A stretch of 64,000 bases of DNA from Corynebacterium suicordis DSM 45110 (GTDB lineage Bacteria > Actinomycetota > Actinomycetes > Mycobacteriales > Mycobacteriaceae), in contig NZ_JADKMY010000001.1 of NCBI RefSeq assembly GCF_015351405.1, positions 434,001-498,000 of the forward strand. Direction: 5' to 3'. Below the pieces are notes generated by a model. The model made no database searches and was not told where the DNA came from. It saw only the letters and a program-made list of their open reading frames with translations. Each line of letters starts with the position of its first letter. Within the stretch, counting starts at the first letter, position 1. Position numbers and translations under genes: made by a program. Below, one piece after another: positions 1 through 7,012 of the stretch.

Positions 1-174
1 TCCTATTCCGGACCAATCCATGTCATCTGCGCGCATGCACCCATTTCTCCCACCCGCGCGAGCGTCACGGTGTTTGATGAGTCCATGCTGCGGGCCGTGC
101 AGAGAAATGAATCCGCGAGGTTCGCTTCCGAAATCGAGAAGATGGACCGGGCATTGCGAGGAGTGAGAAGCTAA
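1..174 (+). CDS. C-terminal end of an unidentified protein (5' end outside window)
   Basis: An open frame runs in from the left edge and stops with TAA at 172-174, whose last base is the A of the next gene's ATG (TAATG), so the two are translationally coupled. The 57 visible residues begin SYSGPIHVICAHAP and end in a charged, probably helical tail (FASEIEKMDRALRGVRS). Nothing in this piece identifies a family. Position suggests it is the first visible member of the GTPase module that follows. It could be a partner or effector of the GTPase, but that is inference from coupling only. Confidence 0.75.
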   Translation, partial: SYSGPIHVICAHAPISPTRASVTVFDESMLRAVQRNESARFASEIEKMDRALRGVRS

Positions 175-1322
175 TGCACAACAATTTTCCAAACGCTCAG
201 CAGGGCAATTTCAATTCCGCCCCACAGCCAACCCTGCCGCCGCGGCTGCCCACCCGCTGTCCTTACTCATTCAAGATCCTCCCTGATCAGAGCATGGGTT
301 ACAGCCCATTTGCCAAGGATGCCCAAGGACAGCCCCAAGAATTGCCGGAGGGCTGGGCGCATTCGGGAACCATCACTTTCGCAATGGCCGGTGCCCGTTC
401 CTCGGGGAAGAGCTTGTACATCGCCGTGGTGGTGAAGCAGCTCCGGGAGCTGGTGGTGGCCAACGGCGGAACGTTCCGCGCGGCCAACGATTACACCGAG
501 CAGACGTACCGGGAGAAGTACGAAGAACCCCTGTTCGAGAACATGGGACTTCTGCCACCTACCCCACCTTCTGCCAACCCGGATGCCCACCAGCGCGAAC
601 CACTGATTTTCGATATCGGTTACTACGCGCGCGGGGCGGAAGGTCAGATGCAGAAGATCTTCGTGGTCTTCCGCGACGTGGCAGGTGAGGATCTCAAGCA
701 AGAGGGCTTTGGACAACGCGTTCCGCAGCTGGAGTTCTTCCGCCATGCACAATCAATCATCTTCTTGTACGACCCGATGGCCGTACCAAGGATCAGGGAT
801 CTGCTGGCGGGAACGGTATCGGCCAATGAGGTCGCGGCAGATAACCCCACCGATATTCTGAAGAATGTCCTGCGCGTCTTGGGTGAGGACCACCGCCCAG
901 CTATTGCGCTCACGCTATCCAAGTTCGACACCATGCAGCACCTCGAAAAGGTGGATCAGCTCAGTGGCGTTTCCGCGATTGATGGCGGGGTGAACTGGCA
1001 GCGAGTGATGCGAAATAAGGGTGCTGCGTTTTGCCGCGAGGGTTCCGCGTTCCAGGATGTCTATGACATGGATGATGGATCCCTCCTGCACCAAGAAGTG
1101 CTGAGCATGCTCCGCAGCTTGCAGGCCGTGGAGATGATCAACACCCTCAACCAGCCCATGTTCGGCAGGCGCGCGTACATCTACAAGTGCTTCGCAGTGT
1201 CCGCCTTGGGTGAGCCACCGACGAGTGACCAGGTCAGCAGCTCCGGCATCGCGCCATTCCGCTGTCTTGATCCCATACGGATTCTGCTGCACACCTACAA
1301 GATCTTCCCGAATACCCACTGA
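174..1322 (+). CDS. TRAFAC-like P-loop GTPase (double-GTPase-like family?)
   Basis: A 382-residue soluble protein with a complete set of GTPase motifs: G1 GARSSGKS at 73-80, G3 DVAG at 168-171, G4 SKFD at 249-252 and G5 SALG at 343-346. The G3 strand (KIFVVFRDVAG) and the G4 strand (AIALTLSKFD) are preceded by hydrophobic beta-strands as in the TrmE-Era-EngA class. The first 60 residues are Pro/Gln/Asn-rich, a flexible N-terminus. No membrane segment is seen. It overlaps the preceding gene by one base and lies 2 bases before a small ORF. Neighbours are a low-complexity single-pass membrane protein and a TM2 protein, so it may act at the membrane. It resembles what comparative genomics has called double-GTPase proteins of predicted conflict or regulatory systems, but I cannot verify that assignment. 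The GTPase motifs are seen; the function is not known. Confidence 0.85.
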   Translation: MHNNFPNAQQGNFNSAPQPTLPPRLPTRCPYSFKILPDQSMGYSPFAKDAQGQPQELPEGWAHSGTITFAMAGARSSGKSLYIAVVVKQLRELVVANGGTFRAANDYTEQTYREKYEEPLFENMGLLPPTPPSANPDAHQREPLIFDIGYYARGAEGQMQKIFVVFRDVAGEDLKQEGFGQRVPQLEFFRHAQSIIFLYDPMAVPRIRDLLAGTVSANEVAADNPTDILKNVLRVLGEDHRPAIALTLSKFDTMQHLEKVDQLSGVSAIDGGVNWQRVMRNKGAAFCREGSAFQDVYDMDDGSLLHQEVLSMLRSLQAVEMINTLNQPMFGRRAYIYKCFAVSALGEPPTSDQVSSSGIAPFRCLDPIRILLHTYKIFPNTH

Positions 1323-1324
1323 TC

Positions 1325-1543
1325 ATGAGCGATAGCCGAGTACAGATGAGCCGTGAGTGGTTGGATTGGGAAATGCGCAGGTTGCAGGCGATGGGTAGTG
1401 GAGAGAAGGTGGCGTCGTCAACCCACTGGATGGACCAAGAAATAGCCAGGGCTGGACGTTTAGACACCGCGCCGGCATCTTCGCCTAGCCCCAACTGGGA
1501 TGATGCCAGTTGGGGCGGCTCTGCAAAGAACTCGACAATCTAA
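1325..1543 (+). CDS. Small hypothetical protein with two W-x-D-x-E repeats
   Basis: A 72-residue frame that begins 2 bases after the GTPase stop. It contains two imperfect copies of a tryptophan-centred helix, REWLDWEMRRLQAMGSG and THWMDQEIARAGRLD, followed by a Pro/Ser/Trp-rich tail (SPNWDDASWGG). No membrane segment, no signal peptide and no known domain are recognised. Tight coupling to the GTPase and a stop 23 bases before the next start support it being real. The repeated WxDxE pattern could be a docking element for the GTPase or its neighbours (inference). It could also be a fortuitous frame. Confidence 0.55.
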   Translation: MSDSRVQMSREWLDWEMRRLQAMGSGEKVASSTHWMDQEIARAGRLDTAPASSPSPNWDDASWGGSAKNSTI

Positions 1544-1566
1544 ATTCACACGTTAAGGACATTCAG

Positions 1567-1947
1567 ATGACGTACGGCAACCCCAACGGGCGCAACGACG
1601 GCCCTTCGTTCGGCCAAGGCAACTCTTTCGGGCACGATGATTCATTCGGCCAGGGAGGAGGATTCGGACAGAACGATTCCTTCGGCCAGGGCGGCCAGAA
1701 TACGGCCAGCGCTTTCCGCGATACCTCCATTTTCTCCGTGGGGGAACAGCAGGAAGCTCAGCAGAATATGAGCACCGATGAGGCGGATTATCGCTCCTAT
1801 AAGATGCATGAGCGGACGGCAGAGAGGAAGTCTCGCCGTTCACGGATGGTGAAGTACGTTTCGATCGCACTGTTGTGCGCTGTTATCGCCACCTTCATTC
1901 TGATTTACCTGTTCGGTATTTCCTTCGAAGGCATGCAGGGCGCGTAG
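1567..1947 (+). CDS. Gly/Phe/Gln-rich single-pass membrane protein
   Basis: A 126-residue protein. I place the start at the ATG after AAGGAC (MTYGNPNG...) rather than at an upstream in-frame codon that would read into the preceding ORF. Residues 1-50 are a low-complexity region with repeated SFGQG/GFGQ units (SFGQG, SFGHDD, SFGQGG, GFGQND, SFGQGG). A charged stretch with Arg/Lys (TAERKSRRSRMVK) precedes one membrane helix near the C-terminus (YVSIALLCAVIATFILIYLF). The topology predicts a long disordered cytoplasmic domain anchored by a C-terminal helix. Prion-like FGQ repeats suit multivalent contacts, perhaps with the GTPase (inference). No family recognised. Confidence 0.75.
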   Translation: MTYGNPNGRNDGPSFGQGNSFGHDDSFGQGGGFGQNDSFGQGGQNTASAFRDTSIFSVGEQQEAQQNMSTDEADYRSYKMHERTAERKSRRSRMVKYVSIALLCAVIATFILIYLFGISFEGMQGA

Positions 1948-2052
1948 ACGCCTGCATCGGCACTGCATTGTCAGTGCCGTGCGGAGCCGAACGCCAACCG
2001 GGCTTGATTTTCACTGAGCCGGGAATTGATAGAACAAGGACTGAGAGCAGCC

Positions 2053-2987
2053 ATGACGCACAGAAACCCGCACGATCCCAGCAATGGTGACCTTGGCAAT
2101 GGTGAAGGTGGCCAGAATAATGCTGATTTGACCGCAGCCAACGAGCACAATCGCGCCACCAGGGAGCTCGCGGAAAAGCGAGCTGCGGAGATTCGCGCGA
2201 AGGCTCGGGAGCGCGCAGCTCAGGCGCAAAAGGCAGCTGAACCAGCGCCCGTGCCACGGGTTTCTGAAGAGGCGGCTCACGAGGACACTGCTCGCGCAGA
2301 CACCGCTCGTGAAGAGCCACGAGCTCAGCGCGTCACTGCACAGCCAGTTCCGAAGCAGACACCGCTCGTGAAGAGCCACGAGCTCAGCGCGTCACTGCAC
2401 AGCCAGTTCCGAAGCAGGCAGCGCCCAAGAAGTCTGCTCCCAAAAAGTCCACCCCGCAGAGCAATCCTTACGTTCAGCCGGAAGCGGAGAAGCAGCGCGA
2501 AAACAGCAGCTCCAGCGCGCGCAATCCCTTCCTTCCTCCAACGTCCACGCCTCACGCCAGCCCGGCAACCGGGATCGGCCACATGTTCCCTGATCCAGCC
2601 AAGATCTCCAGCGAGGTAGGCACCTCCGCGCACTGGACCCCGGAGCAGTCTCCCGTGAACACCCCGGCTTCCCGCTCTTCTACGAGCTCAGGGGCGGCGA
2701 ACACCGAGCACCTGAAACCGCGTAAGCGCCTCGTCGGATTGCTCCTGGCTGTGCCTCTCACACCCCTGCCGATGCTGGGAATGCACCATTTCTATTTCCG
2801 CCGGCCTTTCAAGGGCATCATTCACATCGCAATGCTGGTCTTGGCATTCAGTAGGACCGAATCCAGCTTGGGCACATATACCATGATGGTGCTGGCAATC
2901 TGGATCCTCGTTTCCTTCTGTCGGATCATGTCTAACACCAAGGAATACCGCGAGGATGGGAAGGGCGTTTACACAGAGTTCTTCTAG
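2053..2987 (+). pseudogene. TM2-domain membrane protein gene, frameshifted by a 59-bp tandem duplication
   Basis: Two frames together make one protein. The first half starts at ATG 2053 (MTHRNPHDPSNGD) and has an Ala/Glu/Arg-rich coiled region. The second half, in another frame, has a Pro/Ser linker and a C-terminal TM2 domain with two membrane helices around LGMHHFYFRRPFKGIIHI. The frames join exactly across a 59-bp direct tandem duplication (2296-2417). Removing one copy leaves 876 bases, an uninterrupted 291-residue gene. As sequenced, translation from 2053 goes off frame and stops at 2619 after 188 residues, and a separate ATG at 2583 could still give the TM2 half (134 residues). It may be a true mutation, a switchable allele or an assembly artefact. 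It is the last gene of the GTPase module. Confidence 0.9.
2296..2417 (+). repeat. 59-bp perfect tandem duplication inside the TM2 gene
   Basis: Bases 2296-2358 are identical to 2355-2417 (63 matches at offset 59). The unit begins CAGACACCGCTCG. The outer ends and the junction share the 4-base microhomology GCAG, as expected of replication slippage. Because 59 is not a multiple of three, the second copy shifts the reading frame. Confidence 0.95.
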
Positions 2988-3005
2988 GCTCCACTGCGGT
3001 GAGGT

Positions 3006-3024
3006 TCTTTTTCCCGACGCCACC
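3006..3024 (-). repeat. Interspersed TGGCGTCG-A-tract motif, copy 1
   Basis: Read on the minus strand it is GGTGGCGTCGGGAAAAAGAA. It lies just after the TM2 gene stop. See the finding on the interspersed motif. Confidence 0.7.
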
Positions 3025-3047
3025 TCTCCACCCTCCCGCGTCCTCGG

Positions 3048-3053
3048 TACATT
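3048..3053 (+). promoter_or_regulatory. -10 box TACATT of a leaderless start
   Basis: TACATT fits TANNNT and ends 6 bases before the ATG at 3060. No ribosome-binding site precedes that ATG, so the transcript probably begins at the start codon. Confidence 0.5.
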
Positions 3054-3059
3054 AGACAC

Positions 3060-3986
3060 ATGTTGTTTGGATCCGCTCGGCGCGGGAAGTGCACTGATCA
3101 GGAAGATTCTTCGGCACTCAGGCGCTTTGACACCATGGCTGACAAAGCCGCGCAGCAAGTCATCGGGGTGTATTCCACCAGTTTTTCCTTAGCGACGATG
3201 ATGCTGGATCGGGAGTACCGCGGGCACATCCGCAATCTCTACGCGATGGTTCGAGTGGTGGATGAGTTGGTGGATGGTGCGGCTGCTCAAGCGGGGGAGC
3301 AGAAGGCGGAAATCCTGCGCACACTCGATGCCTATGAGAGCGCGGTGTTGGCGGCTCCACACCAGCGGTTCCATACCGATCCAATCCTGCATGCGTACGG
3401 GCGCACTGCCCGGGAGTGCGAATTTTCCGCAGAACACGTCCAAAAATTCTTCCATTCCATGCGGATGGACCTGCAGCGCGATACACACGATCACCGCAGT
3501 TACGCCCAGTACATTGAGGGCTCGGCAGAGGTGATTGGGTTGTTGTGCGTTTCCGTCTTCAATGCGGGAAAACCGATGAGCCCAGAGATTGAAGAGCGCA
3601 TCCACACGGGAGCCAGAGCATTGGGTTCGGCGTTCCAGAAGATCAACTTCTTGCGCGATTTCGCCCAGGATTCCCAAGAGCTGGGCCGGGTGTATTTTCC
3701 CAGTGGGAACACACATTTGGATGCGGAGTCCAAAGATCAGATCATTGGAGAAATCCGCTCCGAACTGCAGGTAGCCACCCAAACGATTGAGCTGCTACCG
3801 AAGAATGCTCAGGCTGGAGTGCTCACGGCCCTGGGGATTTTCAGTGAACTCACGGACAAGCTAGAACAGTTCAGCGTCGCGGAAATCCAAGAGTGCAGAG
3901 TGCGGGTCAGCCAGCCACGCAAAGCATTGATCGCGGCTCGTGCGATGCGTGTGCTCGGGCCAATTGGGTCAGCACAACGAAAATAG
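3060..3986 (+). CDS. Phytoene/squalene synthase family prenyltransferase
   Basis: A 308-residue protein of the head-to-head prenyl synthase family, which condenses two prenyl diphosphates (for example two GGPP to phytoene). Both aspartate-rich magnesium sites are visible: DELVD at 68-72 and DFAQD at 200-204 within NFLRDFAQD, plus the family context RNLYAMVRVVDELVD and GRVYFP. The ATG at 3060 has a -10 box 6 bases upstream and no ribosome-binding site; a second ATG at 3135 (MADKAAQQ) is closer to where homologues usually begin. No desaturase, cyclase or GGPP synthase gene lies nearby, so the pathway must be completed elsewhere or the product is unusual. Family assignment is firm; the exact product (phytoene, squalene or other) cannot be read from sequence. 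Confidence 0.88.
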   Translation: MLFGSARRGKCTDQEDSSALRRFDTMADKAAQQVIGVYSTSFSLATMMLDREYRGHIRNLYAMVRVVDELVDGAAAQAGEQKAEILRTLDAYESAVLAAPHQRFHTDPILHAYGRTARECEFSAEHVQKFFHSMRMDLQRDTHDHRSYAQYIEGSAEVIGLLCVSVFNAGKPMSPEIEERIHTGARALGSAFQKINFLRDFAQDSQELGRVYFPSGNTHLDAESKDQIIGEIRSELQVATQTIELLPKNAQAGVLTALGIFSELTDKLEQFSVAEIQECRVRVSQPRKALIAARAMRVLGPIGSAQRK

Positions 3987-4050
3987 TCACGAAGATAAAC
4001 ACTTCGCGAGTTTTTATTTCCGTTTGCTCAAGAAACTATGTGAATCTACG

Positions 4051-4056
4051 TATCTT
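4051..4056 (+). promoter_or_regulatory. -10 box TATCTT of a leaderless start
   Basis: TATCTT ends 7 bases before the lipase ATG at 4064, with no Shine-Dalgarno sequence between them. Confidence 0.5.
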
Positions 4057-4063
4057 TATTTTC

Positions 4064-5302
4064 ATGTCTATCGTGCAACGTCGGCTCACCGTTCTTCTCG
4101 TGGCAATCTCCGCCTCTTTCGCAATGGCCTCTCCGGCCTCGCTAGCGTTTGCACAAGATGCGCCGCTTTCTCGCACCGGTTCTGAAAATTCGACAACCAG
4201 CGCCCAAACTAGTGACGAGGGGCAGTATTCCTCTTCTGAAGTGCCGTTCGATGCCCGCAAAAGCACCATTGGCACGGGCAAGGAGCATGACAACTTCATC
4301 GCGCCATTTTTCGAAACACTGGCGCAGCCGCGCTTGGCGCCAGTCGGGAGTAATGATTGGGAATGTCAGCCATCGGCGGAGCATCCCAACCCCGTGGTGT
4401 TGATTCACGGAACTTTTGAAAATGCGTACGACAACTGGGCTGCGATGGCACCAGCGTTAAAGCGCGATGGCTATTGCGTGTTCGCGCCCAATGTTGGACG
4501 TGTGGGATTTCTGGCTCAAGGAGGAGTAACGCCCCTCGTTCCGAACACGAACGGGCTGGGTCAAGTACAGCGATCCGCAGAGCAGATCAGCAAATTTGTC
4601 GATGAAGTGTTGGAAGCCACCGATGCTTCACAGGTTGATTTGGTGGGTCATTCCCAGGGCGGGATCATGGCGCGGTATTACGCGCAATTCCTTGGCGGAA
4701 CGGACACTGCAGATCCTTCGCGAAACCGAGTGGGAAAGATAATTGGTCTCGGCGCGCCGAACGGTGGAACTACGCTTTCCGGATGGGGTGATCTTGGAGC
4801 AGATGGCGTGGATGTTGAAGGGTCTCTCGCGGATGAAAACGGCGGGACCATTGGATCCACCTCCGGAAGTCTGGAAGACCCTCTTAACTGGGTCAACGAT
4901 CTCGCAGGTATTACGGAGACTCAGCGAGTAGAACTCAAAAAATGGATTATCGGATGGGCGGTTGCGCAACAAGTCACGGGTTCTGACCTCATGGCCAAGC
5001 TTGATGAGGAAGGAGAGACTCGGCCGGGTGTCGATTACACGATGATCGCAACAGAGTTTGATAATCTCGCCACCCCCTATGAGCGAACCTTCCTCACTGC
5101 TGGGCCGGGCGCTACCGTGAAGAATGTCACCCTCCAAGACGGCTGCGATCAGGATAAATCTAGCCACGTTTCGATGCCATACTCGGTACGAGCAATCGAT
5201 TACGTTCGTAACGCTTTGGATCCGCTTACCGTGCCGGATTCCGCAATCCGCTGTGAACCGCACGCAGGCGCGCTCGGATTCAGCGTGCGTTCCTTGGTCT
5301 AG
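4064..5302 (+). CDS. Secreted triacylglycerol lipase/esterase (lipase class 2)
   Basis: A 412-residue alpha/beta hydrolase. Residues 1-30 form a Sec signal peptide (RR, hydrophobic core, cleavage near AFA-QD). Residues 31-80 are a Ser/Thr-rich linker. The catalytic domain has the oxyanion-side motif HGT (115-117) in VVLIHGTFENAYDNWAAMAP, typical of lipase class 2. The nucleophile elbow is GHSQG (195-199, Ser197). A likely Asp is in EFDNLATP (about 333) and a likely His in SSHVSMPY (about 368). The ATG at 4064 is preferred over upstream in-frame codons because it starts the signal peptide and has a -10 box 7 bases upstream. The predicted role is hydrolysis of host or environmental lipids outside the cell, which would suit a lipid-using corynebacterium (inference). 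Confidence 0.92.
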   Translation: MSIVQRRLTVLLVAISASFAMASPASLAFAQDAPLSRTGSENSTTSAQTSDEGQYSSSEVPFDARKSTIGTGKEHDNFIAPFFETLAQPRLAPVGSNDWECQPSAEHPNPVVLIHGTFENAYDNWAAMAPALKRDGYCVFAPNVGRVGFLAQGGVTPLVPNTNGLGQVQRSAEQISKFVDEVLEATDASQVDLVGHSQGGIMARYYAQFLGGTDTADPSRNRVGKIIGLGAPNGGTTLSGWGDLGADGVDVEGSLADENGGTIGSTSGSLEDPLNWVNDLAGITETQRVELKKWIIGWAVAQQVTGSDLMAKLDEEGETRPGVDYTMIATEFDNLATPYERTFLTAGPGATVKNVTLQDGCDQDKSSHVSMPYSVRAIDYVRNALDPLTVPDSAIRCEPHAGALGFSVRSLV

Positions 5303-5373
5303 CGTTCCCTGGTTTAGCGTTGCCCGTTTTTCCTGTCTATGTACAAGTTGGCTTTGCTCCAGCCCCCGAGCAG

Positions 5374-5379
5374 TAGGCT
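5374..5379 (+). promoter_or_regulatory. -10 box TAGGCT of a leaderless start
   Basis: TAGGCT ends 7 bases before ATG 5387, with no ribosome-binding site between. Confidence 0.45.
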
Positions 5380-5386
5380 GTGAACC

Positions 5387-5566
5387 ATGCCTTTCGGATT
5401 CCGCCGTTCTAAGAAATTTGGCCCCTTCAATTTCTCCGTCTCCAAGACCGGGGTGAGCTCATCTCTCAAGCTTGGTCCGGTGCGGTTGACGCGCAACGCA
5501 GCAGGGAAGATCGTCACCACCACGCGCACGGGCATCCGGGGGCTCAGCCACCGTAAGCAGTGGTAA
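5387..5566 (+). CDS. DUF4236 miniprotein
   Basis: A 59-residue basic protein (MPFGFRRSKKFGPFNFSVSK...) ending TGIRGLSHRKQW. The pattern GFRFRKS..LGPF..N.SKSG......G...T....G...T...TG is that of the DUF4236 family, small beta-rich proteins of unknown function often fused to other domains. It stands alone between the lipase and the rpsL leader, and its start appears leaderless. It contains no cysteine and no membrane segment. Function unknown. Confidence 0.72.
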   Translation: MPFGFRRSKKFGPFNFSVSKTGVSSSLKLGPVRLTRNAAGKIVTTTRTGIRGLSHRKQW

Positions 5567-5919
5567 CAGGCTCCCTCAGCGTGTGAAGCGCTCAGTAAAC
5601 ACCCAGGGCGCCTGGGCTCTGCAGACAGATTTGGTCTGGGGCCCAAACTCCGATAGTGTGTGCCAACGTAGCTTGTAGTTTTTCGTAACGTGAATATCTC
5701 AGTCTTGATGGCCGGTGAGCTGGCGTCGAGAAGAAGAACATCACCGAAGCAAAGAACATACAAGGATCCCCACTATTGGTGGGGTGATACATGCGGAAGC
5801 GGCCCCGGAAAAGAGCCCCTTATTTTTGCTATGCGCACATAAAAACGCGCCGGTGAAGGATAAGTTCCGCACAGTAACAAAAGCACTGCACATCGATAAT
5901 CAAGCCAGAAAGTCGGTTC
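5567..5919 (+). promoter_or_regulatory. rpsL leader region with hairpin and motif copy
   Basis: No gene is seen in these 353 bases. They hold a copy of the interspersed motif at 5721-5739 and a compact hairpin at 5768-5784 (CCCCAC, loop TATTG, GTGGGG). AT-rich stretches around 5660-5700 and 5820-5845 could contain the promoter of the rpsL-rpsG transcript. I cannot assign a specific regulator. Confidence 0.5.
5721..5739 (+). repeat. Interspersed TGGCGTCG-A-tract motif, copy 2
   Basis: TGGCGTCGAGAAGAAGAAC in the rpsL leader, between DUF4236 and rpsL. Confidence 0.65.
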
Positions 5920-6291
5920 ATGCCAACTATTCAGCAGCTGGTCCGTAAGGGCCGTCATGACAAGAAGACGAAGGTGGCTACCGCCGCGCTGAAGGGCTCC
6001 CCTCAGCGTCGTGGCGTGTGCACCCGCGTGTACACCACCACTCCAAAGAAGCCTAACTCTGCACTGCGTAAGGTCGCCCGTGTGCGCCTGACCTCCGGCA
6101 TTGAGGTTTCTGCTTACATCCCAGGTGAGGGCCACAACCTGCAGGAGCACTCCATGGTGCTCGTTCGCGGTGGTCGTGTGAAGGACCTCCCAGGTGTTCG
6201 TTACAAGATCGTCCGCGGCTCCCTGGATACTCAGGGCGTTAAGGACCGTAAGCAGGCTCGTTCCCGCTACGGCGCCAAGAAGGAGAAGTAA
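5920..6291 (+). CDS. rpsL: 30S ribosomal protein S12
   Basis: 123 residues, full length. The decoding-centre protein S12 is recognised from [16 protein letters not shown] and [17 protein letters not shown]. The streptomycin-target lysines K43 and K88 are both present, so this is the sensitive-type sequence. The ATG at 5920 is preceded only by a weak AGAAAG. rpsG follows after 3 bases, forming the str operon start. Confidence 0.98.
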   Translation: MPTIQQLVRKGRHDKKTKVATAALKGSPQRRGVCTRVYTTTPKKPNSALRKVARVRLTSGIEVSAYIPGEGHNLQEHSMVLVRGGRVKDLPGVRYKIVRGSLDTQGVKDRKQARSRYGAKKEK

Positions 6292-6294
6292 ACA

Positions 6295-6765
6295 ATGCCA
6301 CGTAAAGGTCCAGCACCAGCACGTCCGTTGCCCAAGGATCCAGTTTACGGCGACGTCATCGTCTCCCAGCTCGTAAACAAGGTTCTTCTCGACGGCAAGA
6401 AGTCCACCGCTGAGCGTATCGTCTACGGCGCACTCGAGCAGTGCCGCGAAAAGACCGGAACTGACCCAGTTCTGACCCTGAAGAAGGCTCTTGACAACGT
6501 CAAGCCAGCCCTCGAGGTTCGCTCCCGCCGTGTCGGTGGCGCTACCTACCAGGTGCCCATCGAGGTTCGTCCGAGCCGCGCCACCACGCTTTCCCTGCGT
6601 TGGTTGGTGACGTTCACCCGTCAGCGTCGTGAGAACACGATGACTGATCGTCTCGCTAACGAGATCTTGGATGCATCCAACGGTCTGGGCGCTTCCGTGA
6701 AGCGTCGCGAAGACACCCACAAGATGGCAGAGGCCAACCGCGCCTTCGCCCACTACCGCTGGTAG
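6295..6765 (+). CDS. rpsG: 30S ribosomal protein S7
   Basis: 156 residues, the usual bacterial length. It begins [20 protein letters not shown] and carries the S7 signature [18 protein letters not shown]; the C-terminus is [10 protein letters not shown]7 nucleates assembly of the 30S head. It starts 3 bases after rpsL and is followed by a terminator, so rpsL-rpsG is a two-gene transcript, with fusA having its own leader. Confidence 0.98.
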   Translation: MPRKGPAPARPLPKDPVYGDVIVSQLVNKVLLDGKKSTAERIVYGALEQCREKTGTDPVLTLKKALDNVKPALEVRSRRVGGATYQVPIEVRPSRATTLSLRWLVTFTRQRRENTMTDRLANEILDASNGLGASVKRREDTHKMAEANRAFAHYRW

Positions 6766-6775
6766 TGACAACTTA

Positions 6776-6807
6776 AAAGCCCCACCGCACATGGCGGTTG
6801 GGGCTTT
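6776..6807 (+). terminator. Intrinsic terminator after rpsG
   Basis: Stem AAAGCCCCACCGC paired with GCGGTTGGGGCTTT (one bulge) around a short ACATG loop. It separates rpsL-rpsG from fusA. Confidence 0.8.
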
Positions 6808-6933
6808 ACCCAAGTAAAGACACGATCACTTCCCTTGGGTGTAAGTAGCCCAGACAGTTGCGTCGAAAGATAAGCAACAAACTGGCACAATAGATCGAGT
6901 ACCTATTAAAGCCCGCGGCTTGAGAGGTCTCCA

Positions 6934-6964
6934 GGTTCACCACGTAGTTTCTACGGTGGGAACC
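6934..6964 (+). promoter_or_regulatory. Hairpin in fusA leader
   Basis: GGTTCaCCAC-GTAG and CTAC-gGTGGGAACC fold into a long stem with two single-base bulges and a TTT loop, about 50 bases before the fusA start. No U-tract follows, so a regulatory leader structure is more likely than a terminator. Confidence 0.45.
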
Positions 6965-7012
6965 ATTGAGACTCGGAGCCGCAATCAACAAAGATAAGAG
7001 CGGGGTTCCCCA

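Noticed and set aside
5413..5792. Minus-strand frames across the DUF4236 gene and rpsL leader
   Set aside because: They are antisense to DUF4236 and have no start signals or domain features.
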